Part shown: positions 55,001 through 64,000 of the stretch, one piece after another
Layout: each line of letters starts with the position of its first letter
How positions within the stretch are numbered: position 1 is the first letter of the stretch
Assembly: GCA_951213105.1 (NCBI GenBank)
Contig: OX578142.1
Coordinates: 6,712,649 to 6,776,648, forward strand
Origin: Amaurobius ferox
Taxonomy: Eukaryota; Arthropoda; Arachnida; Araneae; Amaurobiidae
Direction of reading: 5' to 3'
Length of the DNA: 64,000 nucleotides
Made by a program: the position numbers and the translations under genes
Notes under the pieces: generated by a model
Told to the model about the DNA's origin: nothing
The model's input: the letters and a program-made list of their open reading frames with translations, nothing else
Database searches by the model: none

Positions 55001-57272
55001 GCTCGAAACACCTGAACATTAACTTGAAATATATCATTATTAAATTCGAAAACAAATTTTTAAGAGAACGAACGGATCAATGTTTATTGCAATTATAATT
55101 TACAGTGCGCAAAGCAGCAAGAAATAAAAAGGAAAATATCCAAGAAGCAGATATTTCGAATACAAAGCCTATAGTATTTTTCTCCAGACATCGAAACCGC
55201 ACACTCGTGTGTTCTTGCGATAGGCACAACTCATGAAAGAAGGCGCTTGCAATTCGCATAGTAGTATTTCCTCTAGAAAGCTCGAAACACCTGATCTGTA
55301 AATTGAAATATATAATTATTAAATATGAAAGCAAATTAGTAAGAGAAAGGATCAATGTTTATTGCAATTCCAATTTAAATTAAGCAAATAATCAAGAAAT
55401 AAAATGGAAAATATCAAAGATACAGATATACCGAATACAAAGCCTGTAGTTGTTTTCCTCAGTAATCGAAACCGCATAGTCGTGTGTTCTTGCGATTCGC
55501 ACAACTCAGAAAAGAGTGCGCTTGCAATTCGCACAGTAGTGTAACCCCTAGAGAGCTCGAAACACCTGATCTTTAACTTGAAATTTATCATTAAATACGA
55601 AAGCAAAATACTATAAGAACGAACGGATCAATGTTTACTGCAGTTACAATTTACAGGGCGCAAAGAAGAAAGAAATAAAAAGAAAAATATCCAAGAAGCA
55701 GATATTCCGAATACAAAGCCTACAGTATTTTCTACAGAGATCGAAACCCCACACTCGGGCGTGATTACGATTCGCCCAACTCAGGAAAGAGTGCGCTTGC
55801 AATTTACACAGTATTAAAACCTCTAGAGAGCTCAAACCACCTGATCTTTATCTTGAAATTTATCATTATTAAATACGAAAGCAATTTATTAAGGGACGGA
55901 TCAATGCTCATTACAATTCCAATTTAATGTGAGCAAAGCAGCAAGATATAATAAAGAAAATATCCAAGAAACAGATATTCTGAATACAAAGCCTATAAAT
56001 CGAAACCGCATACTCGTATGTTCCTGCGATTTACACAACTCAGGAAAGAGTGCGCTTGCAATTCCCACAGTAGTATTGCCTCAAGAAATCTCGAAACACC
56101 TGATTTTTAACTTGAAATATATCATTATAAAATACGAAAGCAAATTATTAAGAGAACGGATCAATGTTCATTGCAATTCCAATTTAAATTGTGCAAAGCA
56201 GCAAGAAATGAAATGGAAAATATTAAAGAAACAGATATATCAATCTTATTGCAATTCCAATTTGAAATGAACAAAGCAACAAGAAATAAAATGGAAAATA
56301 TCCAAGAAACTGATATTCCGAATACAAAGACTGTAGTAATTTTCTTCTGAAATCGAAACCGCATACTCATGTGTTTGTTCGATTCGTACAATTCAGCCAA
56401 GATTGCGCTTACATGTCGCGCAGTAGTTTTGCCTCAAGAGAGCTCGAAACACCTGATTTTTAACTTGAAATATATCATTATAAAATACGAAAGCAAATTA
56501 TTAAGAGATCGGATCAATGTTCAGAGCAATTCCAATTTAAATTGTGCAAAGCACCAAGAAATGAAATGGAAAATATTAAAGAAACAGATATACCAAATAC
56601 AAAGAGTGTAGTATTTTTCAACAGAAATCGTAATCGCATACTCGTGAATTCGTGGGATTCGCACAACTCAAGAAAGAGTGGACTTGCATTTCGCACAGTA
56701 GTGTTTAGCACAGTACTTCTAGAGAGCTCAAAACACCTGATCTTTAACTTGAATTATATCATTATTAAATTCGAAAGCAAATTATTAAGACGACTAACGG
56801 ATCAATGTTTATTGCAATTACAATTTAAAGTGAGCAAAGCAGCAAGAAAAGAAATAAGAAAATATCAAAGAAACTGATATACCGTATAAGAAGCCTATAG
56901 TATTTTTCTTCAGAAATCGAAACCGCATACTCGTGTGTTCCCGCGATTCGCACAAACCAGAAGAGAGTGCGCTTACAATTCCCACAGTATTATATCCTCT
57001 AGAGATCCCGAAACACCTGATCTTTAACTTGAAATATATCATTACTAATACGACAGCATGTTATTTAGAGAACGATCGGATCAAAGCTTATTGCAGTTAC
57101 ACGGTACAGTACGCAACGCAGCAAGAAATAAATTGAAAAATATCCAAAGAGCAGCTATTTCCAATTCAAAGCCTATAGTATTTTTCTCCAGAGATCGAAA
57201 CATTATACTCGTGTGTTCTTGCGATTTACACAAGTCAGGACAAAGTGTGCTTGCCATTCGCACAGTAGTATT
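52040..57272 (+). repeat. Second satellite: about 19 diverged monomers of about 275 bp
   Basis: Landmarks 'cgcatactcgtgtgttcttg', 'gattcgcacaactcaggaaa' and 'gagagctcgaaacacctgat' recur at about 275-280 bp spacing (for example 52,091, 52,370, 53,009, 53,284). Some monomers contain extra copies of a 31-bp inner unit around 'gagtgcgcttgcaattcgca' (for example 52,690-52,800), lengthening them to 307-332 bp. Monomers are far more diverged than in the other satellite. The many short frames on both strands come from the repeat. Confidence 0.9.
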
Positions 57273-57273
57273 T

Positions 57274-57345
57274 GTAGTGTATGGGTATGACTCTGGGACA
57301 AAGTGACTATATCATTTTGTTCCCAGAGTCATACCCATACACTAC
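57274..57345. repeat. Palindromic sequence at the edge of Polinton 2
   Basis: A perfect 25-bp arm starting GTAGTGTATGGGTATGACTC (57,274-57,298) pairs with its inverse (57,321-57,345), continuing with one bulge. The inner spacer is about 14 bp. The outer bases resemble the Polinton 1 terminus (GTAGTGTAT), so this may be the end of the second Polinton, or a 72-bp foldback element inserted there. Confidence 0.7.
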
Positions 57346-57996
57346 ACTTTCCTCCATTTTTTAAAAACCAGGACAACCTCTTAAGACCAAAAATGCATAA
57401 AATCATTCAAAAATGCACAAAATCATTCAAAAATGCGTATTTTCAAAAAAATCAAAAATCAAGAGAGTTTCAGGACTCTAAAATGTAATACATTTTGACT
57501 TATATTTAAGTCATATAAGACATTATTGAGACCAAATCTATCAAAATCTTTGAATATATGAAAGAAAATAATATCAAATATATTAGAGATTGATATTAAA
57601 AAACATGATTTTAAAATAAATGTGTGAAAAAAGAGGACCTGATATATTAAAAATGCTCTGTTTTTAAACGGTGGGGTTGAGACCCCCCCCCCTTTTTTTA
57701 TAAAATTAAAAAGAATTATAAAAATAAGCAAATTTAAAAATTAAATAAAGGACCTGACCTGGTCAGATAATAACTCTAAATATATCCCAAAATAGGATCC
57801 ATGATATCTTTTTAAAGAATAAAAAAAGATTATGATAAATATAAAGAAGAATAAAGAAGAATAAATAGATAAAAAGAACTGATAATTACAAATAATATAC
57901 TATATTTTATATATAATAATAAATTTTGAGGAAACATTACCCCCACATAAATATGATACAATTAAAGAAAGATCTTTAAAAATGATTAAGCTTTCT

Positions 57997-58278
57997 CTAA
58001 TTCATATATTCATATTCGTATTTATCATCAGTCATACCCGAATATTTAAATATATATCTTCCTTTATTGATTTTATATATTGATTCATCAGAAAGTTTTC
58101 CATGTTTATTCGCAAGGTAATACTCTTTTTCTTCACCTTCCACATCTAAATTTACGATTACTGAATCTCCATATTTAGTTATAATTTTTCTCAATGATAT
58201 CAGATCATATTTCCCAGGATTTAAATCATATAATTTAAACGTTTCAGGATAACCTCTAAGTCTATTGAACTCTTCCAT
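57997..58278 (-). CDS. Small conserved Polinton-end protein, intact copy
   Basis: 93 residues, beginning 'MEEFNRLRGYPETFKLYDLN' and containing 'GKYDLISLRKIITKYGDS', ending in an acidic/aromatic tail ('DDKYEYEYMN'). It is the full-length version of the broken copies at 5,011-5,205 and 23,487-23,680. Mixed alpha/beta composition with a Lys/Tyr-rich 'INKGRYIFKYSGM'. No known motif, membrane segment or cysteine. The start context is AAGAAATG. The function is unknown, but retention across elements argues that it was selected. Confidence 0.7.
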   Translation of the reverse strand: MEEFNRLRGYPETFKLYDLNPGKYDLISLRKIITKYGDSVIVNLDVEGEEKEYYLANKHGKLSDESIYKINKGRYIFKYSGMTDDKYEYEYMN

Positions 58279-58316
58279 TTCTTAGTAAACATTTTTATAA
58301 ATATAAATCCACCCTG

Positions 58317-58562
58317 CTAATCATAATAGAATAAGTTCTTTGAAATAACATATAAAACTCCTAATCCATGCAATTTAATATCTTCATTTTCTTCCTGTTC
58401 AATTAATTCAGTCATCCTTTTAAAACTTTCTGATAATAGTGTTTTAGCATGATCATATTTTATATACAAATCATACAATTCTTTACATAGATAAGTCAAA
58501 TAGTAAATTTCGTCAGAATTTGTAAAATTTAAAGCTCGAATATCACCTAAACACTCATCCAT
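58317..58562 (-). CDS. Small conserved helical protein after the polymerase, intact copy
   Basis: 81 residues starting 'MDECLGDIRALNFTNSDEIY', predicted largely helical and acidic. Start context TAATAAATG. The orthologue in Polinton 1 (23,134-23,457) has stops and a longer C-terminal tail ('GFTDYKEW') that is absent here. It lies 25 bp after the polymerase gene. Unknown family. Confidence 0.65.
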   Translation of the reverse strand: MDECLGDIRALNFTNSDEIYYLTYLCKELYDLYIKYDHAKTLLSESFKRMTELIEQEENEDIKLHGLGVLYVISKNLFYYD

Positions 58563-58587
58563 TTATTAGTAAACATTTTTATAAATA

Positions 58588-61500
58588 TTAATAACCAAAT
58601 GGTACAGTATCAAAATTATCTAAAATTCTTCTTTTATCATAGCCAAACATGTATCTTTTATTCGTTTTATTCACTTTAATATTTCTATCTTTTTGTATTT
58701 GAAACTGATTTATTTTTACATCTATATGTTCAGTTTCACCTGTTATTGTTTTCATTCGTTCATCGAAACTGAGCTTAGTTTCACTCTCATAATTCATTCT
58801 AAAACCTTTTACTTTACCTTTTACAGATCCATCATTAAGAATATAATCATAATCTTTACTAGCTCCAGATATACACGATGTCATATATTTATCTTCTCCT
58901 AACTCATCGGTCCATTCTCCCAACATACAACCTGTTTTTACTTTATTATTATCATCATCAATGTAAACGATACTATCTGTATCATAATACATAACTTATC
59001 TCCTAGTTTATCAAGCATTTTATACAATCTTATTCTAGCGGAACTAGTTGTAAAAGCTGCTATATAAATATTCGGATTAAAGTTAGTCTTGGTATATTCA
59101 TCTTTCACCTTATAATCCATTTGTACACAATCATCATTTAAAAATATCATATTCAAATCTCTTTAATTTTATCATTCAATGTAATACTATAAAAATCTTC
59201 CAGCTCTATTACCAGCTCAGTTTGTCTCATATTTTTTCTTCGTCCAAACTTACCCCATAAAGAGTTTAAACAGATTTTGGCCATAAATCTCATTCCTGGA
59301 TTTTCTTTTATTTCACCTAAATCAAAATCTAATTTTTCTTTGGCAATCCTATTATAATTATTAATGTATGTTTCATAATCTTATTTATTTTTAAAATCTT
59401 TTGGTTTTTTTAATTTATCATCTGTTTCTAATTTAATTTTTAAAAACACTTGAACATACTCTTTGAATAGTTTATCTGTTTTCTTTTCAAAATGCCAAAC
59501 TTCATATATATTTAAAATTTTATATCCTTTTTCTATAGCTAAATTGACTTCATCCGTAGTCAAAGTACCCATAAAGCTTCTTTCATCATTTGTATGATTA
59601 CATAATTTATTTCTTATTCCATAACTCTTTTTACATTTTTTCTTTTCAGTATCTGTTTTATAATGGTAGCATTTAAATGTTTTTGAACATGATTTACACA
59701 AACTAAATATCAATTTTTCTCCTTTATAAAGCAATACAGGATGATATAATTTTCTAGGAGGAAGTACTTTACGCTGTATCCTCCCAAACCAGTTTTCATC
59801 ATATTTTTTGGGATTATAGATCTTTTTAAGATGCCCAATTGGATAATAATCAAAATAATGTACAGTTGGATAGAGTGAACATACATCAATATATCGACCT
59901 TTCTCTTTATTTTTCATTTCATATTTTAATTTAGTTGGTTCGCATCTACCCCCATAGAAGGCATCTCTGGGATTAAAAGGTTCTATAAAATCTCTTTTCC
60001 ACTTTTTTTCATATATTTTTTAATTTCTTTATCATTATCAAAATCACATTCCCATATCTGAATTAACTCATATCCTGCATCTTTTATCTTATTATTTATC
60101 TTTTTTGTTTTTTCATATAAATCTGCCATACATATTTGATTTTGTTCATTTAAAGTAGATTTCCTGTAACAACAATAATATCCATGCCAATGACAACCCT
60201 GAAATTGATATACAGTATTATTGTAAAAACCATCTACTTTATAAGTTTTATTGTCTAATTTTATTTTTTTCTCTCCTCCATTTAAAGCATGCTGTATATT
60301 TATTTTATGTTTTTGAGATAAATAATCTAACCAAACAATAGATTTTTTACTGTATTGATCTTGTTTGATGATCTCTTCATCTATAGCTATTGTACCCTCA
60401 GGTACGAATTTATCTCTATATATAGCCATACAAACACTTGCTAAAGTGACATATTTAAAAGGATCTATATTAGCTATTTCTAAAAATAATCTTCTCAATT
60501 CTAAACATCCTTTTCTTAAAATATCTACATCAGACCTACAGTATTTTATAATTTCTTTTTGAAAATCAAAGATTTCATTTTTTACAGATTTGTACCATTT
60601 ATTATACAATTCTCTATCTTCTAAAGTCATAGTATCATATCCATATATATCCATATATATCCATATATTTTTCAGGATATTTTCCTATATAAGTTTGATT
60701 TTTAATAGTGTTAAACAAATGTGGAAAATATCCTTTTATTAATTCTGTTAATCCAAACGTTTTAGGAAATTTTCTTAATGGAATCAATGTAAAATTAATA
60801 GAATCTATAAACTTTATATTAAATTTGATTGCATTCATATAAATGAGTTTATTTCCTTGATAGATAGTAAAAACCTTAATTTTATTTTTAAAACAGTATT
60901 TAGATATAAATTGAAAGTCAAAACCTTTCCCATAATGAGCTAATACGGTATAACCTGCATGTTTCTTATCAAATAGCCACTTACAATAGTCGTTTTCATT
61001 CTTAAATCTGTTTTCTTCTCCATTAAATTCTTAATTTATAATTAAATTGACTTCATGATTCCCAGTCTCTTGATTCGTTTTAACGTCAAAAAACATATAT
61101 TTTTGTGTAAATCCTGAATATTTACATGCATCAAACCAACTATATCTGTCATTACTTTTGTAAATACATTTGTTTTCACACATACTACCATATATATAAT
61201 TTTCAGGAAATCTATGTTTTTGACATATATTACACCATTCTTGAGTAGAACAAATATTTTTACAGGTTCCACCCTTAGTTTTTTTGTTTTCATATAACAC
61301 CTATGATCTTTTGAAACCCTTTGTCTACAATTTTTATATTCTCTCTCTCCACATTTAGGATCTTCAGGTGTTCTTTTATCTCTGTTGATATATCTCTTAC
61401 ATTTTAAACATTTCCATAGTCTTTCACAAACAGACAATTTTTTAAATTTATTTTAATGATTTTCAAAACAGTTTTCGCCTTTAAAACTTCGAAAACATGC

Positions 61501-62503
61501 ATTACACTGGATATCACCACCTTCACAATTACTTTCTTTTATAAAACATCTATCACATTTTAATAAACATTTATGCTGATCGCTTCTTTTATAACTCACC
61601 TTACAGTAGTCACAATAAATGCTTTTACCTAAAAATCCTGTAACAGATGTAATGGTATCAAAATGATTTCTATTTTTTAAAATGTAAATACAAGTAGTTT
61701 TATAAGTACCACTGTATATTCTTTCACTAAAATTTTCTCTACAAAATATAGTAATTTTAATATTTAAGAATTCTTCCAATTTTTTAACATGTTCTAAATA
61801 ACAAATATCTAAAGGAATTTCACGTAATTTTTCAGCTAACGTTTTTTGTAATATTCTTCCTTTTTTAATATATAGAATGTCATTTTTAGTTAGTTTTTTA
61901 TAGTTTAATTTTTCACATAAAAGTTCAGGATTTTGAATAGATAGAGAAACTACAATAGATCTAGATAAACATATATTATCGTTATTTTTGATTTGACAAA
62001 TACTCTTTTTGTTTACAATATCATCATTTTTGAGAATTTTTAGATGTTTTCCTCCGTGTGGTAATTATATGACATGAAAATTGAATGTACATTCTTTAAT
62101 ATCTAATTCTTTGTATTCAATTTTATGTGTTAAAACATCTAAATAGGTATCATAAGCCTCTCTAGTTGACATCATTTTAGGATGAAAAGGTTGACTTAAT
62201 GCAGGATTATGTACTATAATATCTACTTTTCCTTCTACTTTTCCAATAGCTTTTCTAAATAAATCTTTTAAAATATTATGATATTGTACAGGTCTAAGTT
62301 CATTGATTTCTGCAATTTTATAAATATACCTATATGTGTTATATTTTTTAATATATTTTTGACTAATTTGAACAATTTCATTATCAGGTTTAAGTAAATC
62401 TTAAAAATTAACTTCTATTTCTACTTTCTTTTCTTTCTTTTTTACCAATTCTCCATCTTTATATTTCAAACCAAAGTAATCAAATATATTCTTAAGTTTA
62501 CGC
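58588..62503 (-). pseudogene. Protein-primed DNA polymerase B of Polinton 2 (adenovirus-like subclass)
   Basis: N to C: an N-terminal module with 'NDNICLSRSIVVSL' and 'NRNHFDTITSVTGFLG' (OTU-like D-N-x-C...H plan); a Cys-rich block ('IYCDYCKVSYKR', 'KCDRCFIKES', 'QCNACFRSF'); Exo I 'YMFFDVKTNQETG', where Lys stands at the usual second acidic position; Exo II 'VLAHYGKGFDFQFI'; Exo III 'YCRSDVDIL'; 'FQGCHWHGYYC'; Pol A 'YIDVCSLYPTVHYF'; Pol B 'AKICLNSLWGKFGR'; Pol C 'YYDTDSIVYI', then 'LGEWTDELGEDKYM'. Lesions include stops near 62,400, 62,067 and 61,455, a TAA near 61,032, one near 59,383, and frameshifts near 61,300, 60,640 and 58,990. The extreme N-terminus is cut by the BEL insertion. Confidence 0.9.
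60638..60666. repeat. Short 'tatatcca' repeat inside the polymerase gene
   Basis: 'catatatatc' units are repeated three times and shift the reading frame of the Polinton 2 polymerase at this point. Confidence 0.6.
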
Positions 62504-62794
62504 TGTGAGAGAAATTTGCATGTTCATTTGTAACAGAAAGGCAGGTGGCGCTGTCGTAACGTCCCAGACAGATAAGAAGTGAGGCAGCAGCAATTGTAGA
62601 CGGAATTGAAGCTATGGAAGCTGGATGTTAAGCAGCATGTCACGTCCAACCGTTTTTATGTAAATGTGCCTGCCATCGGTGAATAAAGTTTATTCAGACT
62701 TATCTGTGTCTATGATTAATGGTGTAGATTCGTGTAACTGAACAGGTGAGGCTCAATTTAAATCCACTGAACCAAAAAGAAAGTTTCGCCGACA
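62504..62794 (+). repeat. BEL/Pao 5' LTR
   Basis: Begins TGTGAGAGAA and ends CGACA, with a polyadenylation signal AATAAA at about 62,681. It is followed by 'tagtggtgcagaacgg' (62,795-62,810), which looks like a tRNA primer-binding site. It interrupts the Polinton 2 polymerase gene. The 3' LTR lies outside the window, so the exact ends and the duplication cannot be checked. Confidence 0.65.
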
Positions 62795-62952
62795 TAGTGG
62801 TGCAGAACGGCCTTGAATACTTCGAGTTGTGACTCACCGTAGTTCATCTTTTAGATACACGTAAAGTTAAAGCTGATGAATCGTAGAGGGGTAAGTACCT
62901 AAATTTTGCTTCTTGAACAGTTGAGTTGAAGATTTGAAGGCTAAACGAAAGC

Positions 62953-64000
62953 ATGAGTGTAGAAGATACTGTTAAGCGTAGTAATGCGAAACGAGGCACA
63001 ATTCGTAGTGCAATTACAAAGATTATAAAGAAAATTGAGGATGAAATAAATAAAAAAGAAGATTCGCGGGCAGAAGTAATTCAGGATTCCATAGCTGTTC
63101 TGGTAGAACATAAAGATGCGCTAGAAAAATTGAATGAAATAATTGAAACGCAAATCGAAACAGAGGATTTGGAACAAGAATTAGAAGGTTCCTTAGAATA
63201 CACTCAGTCAATTGTGCTGTGTAGATCGCGTGCCAGTAGATATTTGGGAAACTTGGATGAAAATCCGAAGGTAAATCAATTTAGTGCAGAAACGATATCG
63301 GACATCAAAGTGAAGACAAACACTAAGTTACCACGTATCTCCCTAAACAAATTTGAAGGTGATATTTCTAAATTTCAAGAATTTTGGCCACAATATAAAG
63401 CCGCGATTCACGAAAATGAAACGCTTCAAGAAGTCGAGAAATTTAATTCCCTAAAATCGTTGCTTAGTGATTCGGCAGCAGCCGCTATAAGAATATATAT
63501 TCCTTTAACAGCTGAAAATTACAAAAAGGCAGTAGAAATTCTAGAAAATAGATTTGGGGAAAAGGAAGTTTTAGTTTCCGCACACACTGATCGTTTGTTA
63601 AGTTTAGAACCTGTACGTAAGTCAAACGATGTGTTTGCGCTAAGAAGATTGCACGATGAAATATCGGTACAAATCAGAAGTCTTGAATCACTCGGAGTCA
63701 ATTCCGACTCATATGGATGTTTATTGTTGCCCATATTATATAAATGCATTCCAACTGAATTGGTGTTACAATTTCATAGACAAAATAAGGAGAAAGAAAC
63801 TAATGTAACTGCGTTACTAATGTATCTAAAGGGAGAAATAGAAGAGCGAGGAAAGGCTAAAAACTTAACATCTTACAAAATTGAAAATGCAAGATCTTGC
63901 GAAAGTAAAGTGAAATTGGAACCCCCGAAATATCCCAGCCCGATGAAAAGTAAGACCCCATCTGCATTTTGTTTAAATACTATAACAGAAATTCATTGTG
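62953..64000 (+). CDS. BEL/Pao Gag, open to the window edge (partial)
   Basis: ATG 62,953 opens a frame with no stop through the last base (349 codons). N-terminal coiled-coil-like Lys/Glu-rich region (about residues 1-95). Then the DUF1759-type Gag core: 'LPRISLNKFEGDISKFQEFW', 'AAIHENETL', 'EKFNSLKSLLSDSAAAAI', 'AVEILENRFG', 'SNDVFALRRLHDE'. The zinc-knuckle and pol regions should follow beyond 64,000. The lack of any lesion, in a neighbourhood where nearly everything is broken, marks this as a young insertion. Confidence 0.88.
   Translation, partial: MSVEDTVKRSNAKRGTIRSAITKIIKKIEDEINKKEDSRAEVIQDSIAVLVEHKDALEKLNEIIETQIETEDLEQELEGSLEYTQSIVLCRSRASRYLGNLDENPKVNQFSAETISDIKVKTNTKLPRISLNKFEGDISKFQEFWPQYKAAIHENETLQEVEKFNSLKSLLSDSAAAAIRIYIPLTAENYKKAVEILENRFGEKEVLVSAHTDRLLSLEPVRKSNDVFALRRLHDEISVQIRSLESLGVNSDSYGCLLLPILYKCIPTELVLQFHRQNKEKETNVTALLMYLKGEIEERGKAKNLTSYKIENARSCESKVKLEPPKYPSPMKSKTPSAFCLNTITEIHC

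Larger units (their letters stand above)
57276..62503 (-). mobile_element. Second Polinton, one end only
   Basis: From the outside inward: terminal-repeat-like sequence (57,346-57,990) with the same 'aaaaagaggacc' and 'ggtggggttgaga' landmarks as Polinton 1, then the small end protein, the helical protein and polymerase B, all on the minus strand. This is the mirror of the right end of Polinton 1. It is cut at 62,504 by a BEL/Pao LTR and may resume beyond the window. Confidence 0.85.

Noticed and set aside
52352..57263. Many 60-150 residue frames on both strands, some with hydrophobic segments that look like membrane proteins
   Set aside because: They recur with the 275-bp satellite period, which is not a multiple of three, and have no start-context or homology support.

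Overview
The window is AT-rich animal DNA, most likely from an arthropod and possibly a spider; the species call is an inference from repeat content only. I see no host single-copy gene. The sequence is almost wholly transposable elements, their decayed genes, and two satellite arrays. Much of it can be read as layered insertions with recognisable target-site duplications.

Layout. 1-4,199: small tandem repeats, a dispersed repeat, and a decayed FLYWCH-type Mutator-like (MULE) transposase gene broken by an inverted minisatellite. 4,200-25,003: a pogo/Tigger-like element with TA flanks. It is split by a complete 20,021-bp Polinton/Maverick (4,306-24,326) with about 0.95-kb terminal inverted repeats and a perfect 6-bp duplication AAATTG. 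25,004-26,630: MULE-end-like and Helitron-like sequence. 26,731-35,663: a satellite of 152-bp and 183-bp monomers in about 2.8-kb higher-order units. 35,690-37,590: a decayed ZBED5-like hAT gene. 37,725-41,830: a Gypsy pol fragment between inverted LTR-like arms. 42,600-43,522: a Helitron helicase tail. 44,100-51,300: dispersed repeats, tRNA-derived SINEs and a foldback MITE. 52,040-57,272: a second, diverged satellite of about 275 bp. 57,274-62,503: one end of a second Polinton. 62,504-64,000: a BEL/Pao LTR and an intact Gag frame running off the window.

How the Polinton genes fit together. The left half is read on the minus strand and carries the virion module: minor capsid plus adenain-like protease, single jelly-roll penton, a small basic protein, double jelly-roll major capsid protein, a collagen-like fibre, and two repeat proteins (one LRR). 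The right half is read on the plus strand: packaging ATPase, membrane protein, a phospholipase-like remnant, zinc ribbon, integrase with chromodomain, unknown proteins, and protein-primed DNA polymerase B. Genes abut with stop/start couplings, often TAAATG. The structural block is present twice in tandem. Both copies share the same two in-frame stops in the major capsid gene, so decay began before the duplication. The second Polinton shares its end genes with the first but carries a polymerase of a different subclass.

Most genes here are broken. The open exceptions are the penton (copy B), a 220-residue repeat protein (copy A), the Gypsy RNase H/integrase fragment, and the BEL Gag. All assignments come from reading motifs by eye; no database search was possible.
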